Below, in pieces: positions 1 to 5,132 of a stretch of DNA of 5,179 nucleotides. The DNA is taken from positions 1-5,179 of the forward strand of contig JACMKV010000254.1 of the NCBI GenBank assembly GCA_014379915.1, written 5' to 3'. Under the pieces are notes generated by a model. It worked only from the letters and a program-made list of their open reading frames with translations. It was not told where the DNA came from and did no database searches. Both the position numbers and the translations under genes were made by a program. The first letter of the stretch is position 1, and the number at the start of each line of letters is the position of its first letter. The DNA comes from Burkholderiales bacterium (lineage in GTDB: Bacteria; Pseudomonadota; Gammaproteobacteria; Burkholderiales; JACMKV01).

Positions 1-420
1 GCCGGCTTTGACGCGATAGGTACGGCGCAACAGATATTGCGCGGTCATCCCCTGCAGCATCATCGCCGCGGCTTGCTGATCGGAAATCGCGTCCGGAAGT
101 TTGATCAGACGATCGGCGGGCATCAGCCGCTCTTCAGCATACGCGCCGACCGGGCCAGATGCGTAAGCCACGCGATCGCCGGGCTTGAGATCGCTAACAC
201 CGCTGCCGATTTCCTCGACAACCGCCGCGGCTTCCAGGCCAAGCCCGGATGGAAGCTCGACAGGATAAAGCCCGCTGCGATGATAAACGTCGATATAGTT
301 GAGCCCGATCGCGGTTTGACGCAGCCGCACCTGCCCTGCGCCCGGCTTGCTGACTTCGACCGACTCCCAGCGCATAACGTCCGGGCCGCCGGTTTGATTT
401 ATGCGGATGGCGTAAGGCAC
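1..420 (-). CDS. qor: NADPH:quinone oxidoreductase, N-terminal part (runs off the left edge)
   Basis: This is the N-terminal 140 codons of a zinc-independent quinone oxidoreductase of the medium-chain dehydrogenase/reductase superfamily; the full E. coli QorA has about 327 residues. The family reduces quinones in the cytosol using NADPH. Visible are the opening AIRINQTGGPDVMRWE (residues 4-19), the AIGLNYIDVYHRSGLYP block (38-53), the SGLGLEAAAVVEEIGSGV stretch (58-75) and GDRVAY (81-86). All align collinearly with E. coli QorA and make up the GroES-like catalytic domain. The zinc-binding His/Cys residues of true alcohol dehydrogenases are absent, as expected for this subfamily. The NADPH-binding Rossmann fold would lie beyond the window. 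The start is GTG at 420-418: an in-frame stop lies just upstream and the resulting N-terminus matches the family. No strong Shine-Dalgarno sequence precedes it. A 100-bp gap separates it from the GIY-YIG gene on the same strand. Confidence 0.92.
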   Translation of the reverse strand, partial: MPYAIRINQTGGPDVMRWESVEVSKPGAGQVRLRQTAIGLNYIDVYHRSGLYPVELPSGLGLEAAAVVEEIGSGVSDLKPGDRVAYASGPVGAYAEERLMPADRLIKLPDAISDQQAAAMMLQGMTAQYLLRRTYRVKAG

Positions 421-489
421 AAATAATCTATCTTAATGTCGATCGGAAACGATCCTGGTAACCGCCAAGCGACGAACCGCTTTGTCGCC

Positions 490-507
490 CGTTGTTTCGG
501 AACAACG
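490..507. repeat. 18-bp perfect hairpin between the GIY-YIG gene and qor
   Basis: CGTTGTT and AACAACG form a 7-bp perfect stem around a TCGG tetraloop (CCGA on the minus strand). It lies 13 nt past the stop of the minus-strand GIY-YIG gene and about 70 bp before qor. No U-tract follows on the minus strand, so it is not a canonical intrinsic terminator. It could instead be an operator half-site pair or an RNA stabiliser. Confidence 0.4.
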
Positions 508-520
508 CTACTTTGCGATT

Positions 521-1261
521 TCAGCCGGTGCCGGCTCCGACCCGAATTGCCGTTGGAGATAAAACAGCAATAGTGATCGTTTGTTTCACTGAAAGATTTT
601 TTTGAAACCAATCTCTAAGCCCGGCTCCTCCCATGATCCTGGGAGTGTTGTTTGTGTTGGCTCGTCTATTGATGACGCCAAGGATAGGCTTTTCTTCATT
701 CCCGCAAAATATTTCGATCTTCTGCCCGTCGCCTCCCACGCGATCAGCGTCTGATACTCCGATGTTGAAGAAGCCCGTGCGGAAATAAGTTGGCTGCAAT
801 GTTAGAGCAAACGAGCCAGCAGATGCTGGGGGCTCGTTAGTGTCGTCAGACGCCGTTGCGGATTCCACATCGCGTTTTCCCCCGTTCCACTCGGGATCGA
901 TCACTCGAATGATATTGTCCTCAAGGCCGGCTGCGAGATTAAAGTGAAACGGGCCGTAATGAAATAAGCCATTGTCCGGAAGCGCAAGAATTTCAACTGC
1001 CGCACCGGACTGAAGCAGCGTCTTGATGCGCTCGTGGTTTCGGATATTCGTGCTTTGGGTCGATCCTGGATTCTTATAACTAGCCATTCTGCTGTAAAGC
1101 CGCTGTATTGTCTTCCCGACATACTTGACCTCACCGTCGCTTATGAAGGCGTACAGAATATTTCTCTGCGTCGCATAGCGTGAGATTTCGAACACGACCT
1201 TGCTATCATTCAAAAGCCAGTGACCTGCAGGCTCAAAGCCGATATCAAGTAACCGGTTCAT
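521..1261 (-). CDS. GIY-YIG nuclease-fold protein with an uncharacterised C-terminal domain
   Basis: The predicted protein has 246 residues. The N-terminal half carries a GIY-YIG nuclease fold: NILYAF (residues 34-39, Tyr37) stands for GIY and VKYVGKT (45-51, Tyr47) for YIG. An Arg follows (R54 or R58), with the candidate metal-binding Glu114 in GLEDNII and an Asn in WNGG (126). The signature residues are therefore present and nuclease activity is plausible. A low-complexity linker (about 131-155) leads to a second domain (about 157-241) containing TYFRTGFFNIGVSD, IEIFCG, ILGVINRRAN and TPRIMGG. I recall this type of domain downstream of GIY-YIG domains in other bacterial proteins but cannot name it; DNA recognition is an inference. 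No methyltransferase or other restriction-modification partner is visible. Base composition is clearly more AT-rich than mtdA or fchA, suggesting transfer. The start ATG (1261-1259) has only a weak ribosome binding site. The biological role is unknown. Confidence 0.82.
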   Translation of the reverse strand: MNRLLDIGFEPAGHWLLNDSKVVFEISRYATQRNILYAFISDGEVKYVGKTIQRLYSRMASYKNPGSTQSTNIRNHERIKTLLQSGAAVEILALPDNGLFHYGPFHFNLAAGLEDNIIRVIDPEWNGGKRDVESATASDDTNEPPASAGSFALTLQPTYFRTGFFNIGVSDADRVGGDGQKIEIFCGNEEKPILGVINRRANTNNTPRIMGGAGLRDWFQKNLSVKQTITIAVLSPTAIRVGAGTG

Positions 1262-1381
1262 TAGAGCTAACGAGTAGAAGACCTGACAACCATCTTTGTC
1301 TGGACCCGAGTTGCATAAACAAAATTGTTTCTAAGGCACCTGATGCACGGGCCGAATCAGAAGAAGTTTAGAGTTGGAGCC

Positions 1382-2287
1382 TTAGCCCTCCGCCGCCATC
1401 CGCTTCGCGACCGCGTAAATCTCCTCCGCATCCAATACCTGATCGTTGCGCTCGAACAATTGCGCGATGCACGCGCGGTGCAGCTTCAGTTTCAGCGCGC
1501 CGAGGCCGATTGCGCCGAACACGATCTTGCCGTTGCGCTCCTTGCCTTTGTCCATCATGTCGACGCCTTCGAGGCCGAGCGGCGGCGTCGCGTTGGTATC
1601 GGCCATCATTTCGATGGTTTTATTTTCCTGCCAATGTTTCGCTTCGAGCAATTGAATGCCGGCAGCGCCCGCGCCGAATACGACTTGCGCAGGGCTGATA
1701 CCAGAGCCCGCACCAAATATGACTTGCGCGCCTTCGCACGCCTTGGAGCGCGCTTCGTTATCGGTTGCTTCGCACGGTGTCAGCTTGACGCCGAAGCGCT
1801 CTTCCATTTGCCGGCAAGCCATTTCCGCGCGCGCTTTTTGGCGCGAGGTGATGACGACATCGGCGCCTTCTTTCGCCAGCAGGGCCGCGGCGCGCTGGCC
1901 GACCGGGCCGGTTCCGGCGAGCACGACGGCGCGTTTGCCCTTGAGTAGCGCGGTCTTCGCCAGCAACGCGACACCAGCCGCGGCAGTCGTGTTGCTGCCG
2001 TTGCTGTCGAGCATGATCGAAACCCGAAAATCCGCGAAGAATTTTTTCTTGACCGCCTTCAACAGCTTTTGCCCGTCGTCCAGGTTACTGCCGCCGACAA
2101 AAATCGCGGTACATTTTTTCTCTTTCGGCGAACGCGTGAAAATCGTTCCATCGACCAGCGCGCCGACATTTTCCGGATTGACGCCGCCATACGAAACAAC
2201 GTGGTCGGCGCCGCCGTCGTAGCCGACCACGACATCGAATACGCTGGCCATGGGATCGGTATCAAACTGGAACAGCAATTTCTTCAT
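1382..2287 (-). CDS. mtdA: NADP-dependent methylene-H4F/H4MPT dehydrogenase (MtdA)
   Basis: This cytosolic enzyme oxidises methylene-tetrahydrofolate (and, in the family, methylene-tetrahydromethanopterin) to the methenyl form with NADP+, a central methylotrophy step. The 301-residue protein aligns nearly end to end with Methylobacterium MtdA as I remember it. Matching blocks are KKLLFQFDTD (2-11), SVFDVVVGYDGGADH (15-29), MLDSNGSNTTAAAGVAL (92-108), the Rossmann motif VLAGTGPVG (122-130) with SRQKAR (148-153) placed to hold the NADP phosphate, PPLG (235-238) and ALKLKLHRACIA (264-275). MtdB of the same superfamily is much less similar, and the divergent fchA neighbour favours the folate role. 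The protein is about 13 residues longer than the reference, and an internal 13-residue duplication (187-199 and 200-212) accounts for this. The start ATG has a GAGGAAA Shine-Dalgarno sequence eight nucleotides upstream. No clear terminator follows. Confidence 0.93.
   Translation of the reverse strand: MKKLLFQFDTDPMASVFDVVVGYDGGADHVVSYGGVNPENVGALVDGTIFTRSPKEKKCTAIFVGGSNLDDGQKLLKAVKKKFFADFRVSIMLDSNGSNTTAAAGVALLAKTALLKGKRAVVLAGTGPVGQRAAALLAKEGADVVITSRQKARAEMACRQMEERFGVKLTPCEATDNEARSKACEGAQVIFGAGSGISPAQVVFGAGAAGIQLLEAKHWQENKTIEMMADTNATPPLGLEGVDMMDKGKERNGKIVFGAIGLGALKLKLHRACIAQLFERNDQVLDAEEIYAVAKRMAAEG
1652..1729 (-). repeat. 39-bp tandem duplication inside mtdA
   Basis: Two adjacent 39-bp units (1729-1691 and 1690-1652 in coding order) encode AQVIFGAGSGISP and AQVVFGAGAAGIQ. 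By my count 27 of 39 bases match overall, and 24 of 28 over the best-conserved part. The length is a multiple of three, so the frame is kept. Several differences are silent third-position changes, showing that the duplication is not brand new. It sits in the Rossmann half, at the strand and glycine-rich loop that in MtdA reads FVFTAGAIG. Confidence 0.85.
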
Positions 2288-2295
2288 AACGTAGG

Positions 2296-2302
2296 TTTCC
2301 TC
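2296..2302 (-). promoter_or_regulatory. Shine-Dalgarno sequence of mtdA
   Basis: The minus strand reads GAGGAAA eight nucleotides before the mtdA ATG. It is a strong ribosome binding site at good spacing and fixes the start at 2287. Confidence 0.75.
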
Positions 2303-2349
2303 GGATGTTTAAGAGACAACGGCGCGCCCGCTGAGCAGCCAAACTACCC

Positions 2350-2355
2350 TATAAT
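2350..2355 (+). promoter_or_regulatory. Candidate -10 box (TATAAT) for fchA
   Basis: A perfect TATAAT lies 34 bp before the fchA ATG, which would place transcription start near 2361-2363 and give a leader of about 28 nt. No good TTGACA-like -35 is found 16-18 bp upstream (the region is GC-rich, around 2326-2333). If used, the promoter may therefore depend on an activator. No comparably clear promoter was found for mtdA on the opposite strand. Confidence 0.5.
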
Positions 2356-2358
2356 TGG

Positions 2359-2387
2359 CGGCCCTGTAGCGCTCACAAAAAGGGCCG
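2359..2387 (+). promoter_or_regulatory. Hairpin covering the fchA ribosome binding site
   Basis: CGGCCCT (2359-2365) and AGGGCCG (2381-2387) are perfectly complementary over 7 bp and enclose a 15-nt loop. The right arm contains the AAAAAGGG Shine-Dalgarno stretch that precedes the fchA ATG by about 5 nt, so folding would hide it. If transcription starts at about 2362 from the TATAAT box, only the inner 4 bp would be in the transcript. A full hairpin needs a slightly earlier start, or the repeat may act as a DNA operator. Confidence 0.4.
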
Positions 2388-2389
2388 AT

Positions 2390-3016
2390 ATGACGATCAA
2401 AGACAGCACTATACAGAAATTTCTCGACGATTTGGCCAGCTCGGCGCCCACACCCGGCGGCGGCAGCGCGGCAGCGATCATGGGCGCCACCGGCGCCGCA
2501 TTGGTCGCAATGGTATGCAATCTGACTATCGGCAAAAAAAACTATGTAGCGGTCGAAAGCGACATGCGGCGCATCCTCGGTGAAGCCGAGGCGCTCAGGC
2601 GGAAACTCACGGGAATGATAGAGGCTGACGTCGATGCGTTTGCCAAGGTCATGGCCGGTTACGGCATGCCGAAGGACAGCGATGCTCAGAAAACCGCTCG
2701 CACCGACGCCATTCAGGCTGCGCTGAAAAATGCCGCGACGGTTTGTCTCGCCTGCGCGCAAACCTGCGCCGATGTCGTCGCGCTGACGCGCGAAACGGCA
2801 GAGAAGGGTAATCTGAATGTGGTCAGCGATGCCGGCGTTGCCGTGCTCGCCGCGCACGCGGGCTTGAAAAGCGCGGCGCTGAACGTTTACATCAACGCCA
2901 ATAGCGTCAAGGACAAAGCATTCGCCGACGCGAAGCTCGCCGAACTCGAAACGATACTGAAAAAAAGCGGTGCGGAGTCTGATCAGGTTTATCAGTTGGT
3001 CAAGGGCAAGCTGTAG
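2390..3016 (+). CDS. fchA: Methenyltetrahydrofolate cyclohydrolase (FchA)
   Basis: This cytosolic enzyme hydrolyses methenyl-tetrahydrofolate to 10-formyl-tetrahydrofolate, the step that follows MtdA. The protein has 208 residues, the length I recall for Methylobacterium FchA. It is a single cyclodeaminase/cyclohydrolase domain (the FTCD C-terminal type), mostly helical. The hallmark PTPGGGSAAA lies at residues 20-29, followed by GATGAALVAMVCNLTIGKK (32-50), EADVDAFAKVMAGYGMPKD (78-96) and NVVSDAGVAVLAAHAGLKSAALNVYINANSVKD (143-175). The open frame extends 107 codons further upstream, but that part overlaps mtdA and is not protein-like. ATG 2390 has an AAAAAGGG ribosome binding site and gives the expected family N-terminus. 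It is divergent from mtdA with 102 bp between the starts. No terminator follows before arfB, 55 bp downstream, so co-transcription is possible. Confidence 0.95.
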   Translation: MTIKDSTIQKFLDDLASSAPTPGGGSAAAIMGATGAALVAMVCNLTIGKKNYVAVESDMRRILGEAEALRRKLTGMIEADVDAFAKVMAGYGMPKDSDAQKTARTDAIQAALKNAATVCLACAQTCADVVALTRETAEKGNLNVVSDAGVAVLAAHAGLKSAALNVYINANSVKDKAFADAKLAELETILKKSGAESDQVYQLVKGKL

Positions 3017-3071
3017 CATCCCTGATCGATCATGCTTTTGCCGAAAAGTGCCCGCGGCAACGCTCTGACTG

Positions 3072-3500
3072 GTGTTAATAGTCGTCAACGACCGCATAGG
3101 ACTGAATGATTCCGAACTAACGTTTGAGTTCATGCGCGCCTCCGGTCCCGGCGGCCAAAACGTCAACAAGGTCGAAAGCGCGGTGCAGTTGCGCTTCGAC
3201 GCTGCAAATTCGCCTTCACTGACGGATGCCATTCGCACGCGCCTCGCCAAACTCGCCGGCCGCAGGATGACAAACGCCGGCGTATTGATCATCGATGCTC
3301 GCCAGTATCGCGATCAGCCGCGTAACCGCGAAGCCGCTCTAGCCCGACTAATTACGCTGATCCGGAAAGCCGCCGAGGCGCCCAAGGCGCGCCGTGCAAC
3401 GAAGCCGACCTTGGGCTCGAAACAACGAAGGCTCAAGGCCAAACGGGAGCGCGGCGAGACGAAGCGCGCACGGCGTTCCGGCGTGGATGATCATCAATGA
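3072..3500 (+). CDS. arfB: Alternative ribosome-rescue factor / peptidyl-tRNA hydrolase ArfB
   Basis: ArfB (YaeJ) enters stalled non-stop ribosomes and hydrolyses the peptidyl-tRNA. The 142-residue protein matches E. coli ArfB (about 140 residues) throughout. The catalytic GGQ is at residues 27-29 in RASGPGGQNVNKVESAVQLRFD. DARQYRDQPRNREAALARL (75-93) corresponds to the E. coli stretch ending NREAALARL. The Lys/Arg-rich tail (about 109-136, ATKPTLGSKQRRLKAKRERG) is the segment that threads into the empty mRNA channel. The short length and basic tail separate it from RF1/RF2, which have a codon-recognition domain. GTG at 3072 is chosen because it gives VLIVVND, matching the family N-terminus; no good Shine-Dalgarno sequence is seen, so translation may be weak or coupled. 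The gene is 55 bp after fchA, and its stop directly abuts the presumed IS110 left end, so its original terminator may be displaced. Confidence 0.93.
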   Translation: MLIVVNDRIGLNDSELTFEFMRASGPGGQNVNKVESAVQLRFDAANSPSLTDAIRTRLAKLAGRRMTNAGVLIIDARQYRDQPRNREAALARLITLIRKAAEAPKARRATKPTLGSKQRRLKAKRERGETKRARRSGVDDHQ

Positions 3501-3590
3501 GCAGGCACATCCGCTCTCCCCTTGTATGCCACGCTTCTTTTGTCTGTCACGATTTAAGTTGTTTTTCCGGCGCCGCAGCTCGATCACCCC

Positions 3591-3701
3591 TTGGGTCTTC
3601 AAACCCGTGGAGGAGCAAGGAGCGCGGTGCCGATCGGTCGTTTAACCCGTACGGTTGCCTGGGCAGTAAGCCCGCATCTTTGCAAGGTTTGGGAGAGCGC
3701 C
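3591..3701 (+). ncRNA. Candidate IS110 bridge RNA region
   Basis: In IS110 elements studied so far, a structured bridge RNA encoded in the non-coding end directs donor and target recognition. This stretch just upstream of the transposase start contains a run of short hairpins. They are GGGT/ACCC (3593-3596 and 3602-3605), the palindrome CCGATCGG (3630-3637), AACC/GGTT around 3644-3656, and GGGC/GCCC with a 5-nt loop (3661-3673). Position, length and hairpin density fit a bridge RNA. I cannot assign the binding loops, and in some IS110 relatives this RNA lies at the other end. Confidence 0.45.
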
Positions 3702-4642
3702 GTGAATGAAGCGTCGTTGTTTATTGGAATCGATATCGCCAAAGAGACGCTGGACACCGCGAGTAGTCCCGCCGGCCTGTCACGTCGGCTTGCCCATAGC
3801 GAGGAGGCGATTACGGAATTGATCGGCGAGTTGACGAGGCTCGGTACCGAGCTTGTGGTCAAGGAAGCAACTGGCGGCATGGAAACCCGGCTGGCAAGCC
3901 GCATGAGTGCGGCCGGGCTGGCGGTTGCCGTCGTCCATCCACGCCAGGTGCGTGATTTTGGCAAAGCCACCGGCAAGCTTGCCAAGACCGACAAGCTGGA
4001 CGCATTGCTGCTTGCCCAGTTTGCCGCCGCCATTCGTCCACAGGTGCGGCCACTGCCGGATGACGAAGCAAGAAGACTGGCCGGGCTCGTCAAGCGCAGA
4101 GGTGAGCTCGTCCAGATGCGCATGCAAGAAAAACTGCGGCTCGCGCACGCGAGCGGCACGACCAAGGTCGGCATCCAGGAGCACATCGCATGGTTAAGCG
4201 CGCGCATCCGCGCTTTGGATGTCGATCTCACGGCGAACCTGCGGCGTTCTTCGATGTGGCGCGCCAAGGACGACCTGATGCAGGCTATCCCCGGCATCGG
4301 GCAAGTCACCCGCGCCATGCTCATTGCCCGTTTGCCGGAACTGGGGTGCTTGAACCGTAAACAGATCGCGGCCCTGGCAGGTCTTGCGCCGTTTAACCGC
4401 GACAACGGCAAGCACCGCAGAAAACGCACGATCTTTGGCGGACGCGCGGAGATCAGGAGGTCTTGTACATGGCGGCTTTGAGCGCGATCCGCTGCAATGC
4501 CGTCATCCGCACCTTCTTCGAGCGCCTGACCGCAGCCGGCAAGCTCTTCAAAGTCGCGCTCACTGCCTGCATGCGCAAGCTCTTGACCATCATGAATGCG
4601 ATGCTCAAAAACAATCAACCCTGGAATCCTGGAACTGCTTGA
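3702..4642 (+). pseudogene. IS110-family transposase, frameshifted near the C-terminus
   Basis: This is a DEDD RuvC-like transposase/recombinase. From GTG 3702 (preceded by GGGAGAG) the product begins VNEASLFIGIDIAKETLD. The acidic residues are Asp11 (GIDIAKE), Glu55 (VVKEATGG), Asp97 and Asp100 (KTDKLDALL), so the RuvC half is intact. The C-terminal transposase_20 domain starts at about residue 190 with AIPGIGQVTRAML and continues with AALAGLAPFNRDNGK and RRKRTIFGGRAEIRR. The frame then breaks after 4460 and ends at TGA 4479-4481. Reading on in the -1 frame restores the expected VLYMAALSAIRCNAVIRTFF and the KVALTACMRKLLTIMNAML block to TGA 4640-4642, giving about 313 residues in total, a normal length. 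One lost G (GGG to GG) explains the break. Asn235 replaces the serine usual in the RDSG motif of this domain. The copy is probably inactive. Confidence 0.85.
4455..4471 (+). promoter_or_regulatory. Consensus ribosome binding site and ATG at the transposase frameshift point
   Basis: AGGAGG (4455-4460) is both the tandem AGG-AGG codon pair at the end of the first frame and a perfect Shine-Dalgarno sequence, 8 nt before ATG 4469. That ATG opens the second frame (57 codons, to 4642). The C-terminal fragment could therefore be made separately or by -1 slippage, although simple loss of one G remains the easiest explanation. Confidence 0.4.
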
Positions 4643-4665
4643 CACACGGTTGCTCCTTAATAAAG

Positions 4666-4720
4666 AGGGGAGAAATCCAAAGCGACAGGGATGCCCGCAT
4701 TTCTCTCCTTGCCAAGGAGG
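4666..4720 (+). repeat. Two overlapping, mutually exclusive hairpins downstream of the transposase
   Basis: Hairpin A pairs 4666-4676 (AGGGGAGAAAT) with 4699-4709 (ATTTCTCTCCT), 11 bp with one G-U pair and a 22-nt loop. Hairpin B pairs CTCCTT (4705-4710) with AAGGAG (4714-4719) around GCC. They share 4705-4709, so only one can form at a time. No U-tract follows hairpin B (GGGAAAAAC), so it is not a standard terminator. It may belong to the IS right end or to a host intergenic repeat. Confidence 0.4.
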
Positions 4721-4879
4721 GAAAAACATCAAGAGTGATGCGCGTCCGCTTTCCCCTCCCTGCCCGGGGGGGCGGCACGAAGTGGGGGGGTGGAGACGTT
4801 CGCTGCGGTTTGGGTTGAAGCCATGTCGGGGAAAATACGGCTTATGCGAAATGGATGCTAACCCCTCTGCTACGCAGTG

Positions 4880-5025
4880 CGCCCCGGACTCGGTTTCCCG
4901 AAGGGTGGTGCGGGAAGGGGCGCAAGCGGCTGCGTTCGATTACCGCCGGGGCGCGGGCGTCTGCTCCCGCACTCGGCCTGCGGCTACCGTGTCGCAGCCG
5001 CCCCGGACTCGGTTTCCCCGAAGGG
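4880..5025. repeat. Direct repeat pair of about 26 bp
   Basis: CGCCCCGGACTCGG followed by TTTCCCGAAGGG occurs at 4880-4905. It recurs at about 4999-5025 with one extra C in the TTTCCCC run, 119 bp away. The second copy can fold as CCCC/GGGG around GAA. Confidence 0.75.
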
Positions 5026-5132
5026 GCGCGCGGACACGGCGCGTGGACACGTTAGCGCCGAAGGCACCCGCTTGCGGGTAACACGCTCAAACCACGCCTC
5101 CCGCACCCAGTCGCTGTGCGGATACCGTGTCG
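4964..5132. repeat. Imperfect direct repeat pair of about 33 bp
   Basis: Copy 1 (4964-4994) and copy 2 (5098-5132) share CTCCCGCAC at the left and TGCGG, one variable base, then TACCGTGTCG at the right. The middle differs in length by about 4 bases. Confidence 0.65.

Larger units (their letters stand above)
3515..4673 (+). mobile_element. IS110-family insertion sequence (ends approximate)
   Basis: The element is defined by an IS110-type transposase pseudogene (3702-4642) preceded by about 200 bp of structured non-coding DNA, the normal arrangement in the IS110 group. IS110 elements lack long terminal inverted repeats and make little or no target duplication, so the ends cannot be fixed by eye. 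The limits given are an inverted 8-bp pair, TCTCCCCT at 3515-3522 and AGGGGAGA at 4666-4673. They may instead be host DNA flanking the element. The presence of the element is well supported; the exact boundaries are not. Confidence 0.75.

Noticed and set aside
37..426. A 129-codon plus-strand frame at the left edge
   Set aside because: It is antisense to the clearly recognisable quinone oxidoreductase.
1260..1289. Promoter-like TTGTCA, 18-bp spacer, TCTAAT on the minus strand before the GIY-YIG gene
   Set aside because: The -10 would overlap the ATG start codon, so the start would not be transcribed, and no good downstream start exists. Probably coincidence.
1317..1330. AAACAA/TTGTTT hairpin as terminator of mtdA
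   Set aside because: The stem is entirely A-T rich apart from one C-G pair, with a 2-nt loop. It has no GC stem or following U-tract.
2069..2389. Upstream extension of the fchA frame by 107 codons
   Set aside because: It overlaps mtdA on the other strand and has no resemblance to FchA. ATG 2390 has a ribosome binding site and the expected N-terminus.
3030..3046. CTTTT/AAAAG hairpin between fchA and arfB as terminator
   Set aside because: The stem is only 5 weak pairs with no U-tract afterwards.
2309..3292. A 327-codon open frame on the minus strand across fchA and the start of arfB
   Set aside because: It is antisense to two well-recognised genes, has no family resemblance, and its product looks like GC-rich noise.
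3599..4732. A 377-codon open frame on the minus strand, antisense to the transposase
   Set aside because: It is the shadow of the transposase reading frame. Its product is rich in Ser, Arg and Ala with no recognisable motif, while the plus strand carries clear IS110 signatures.
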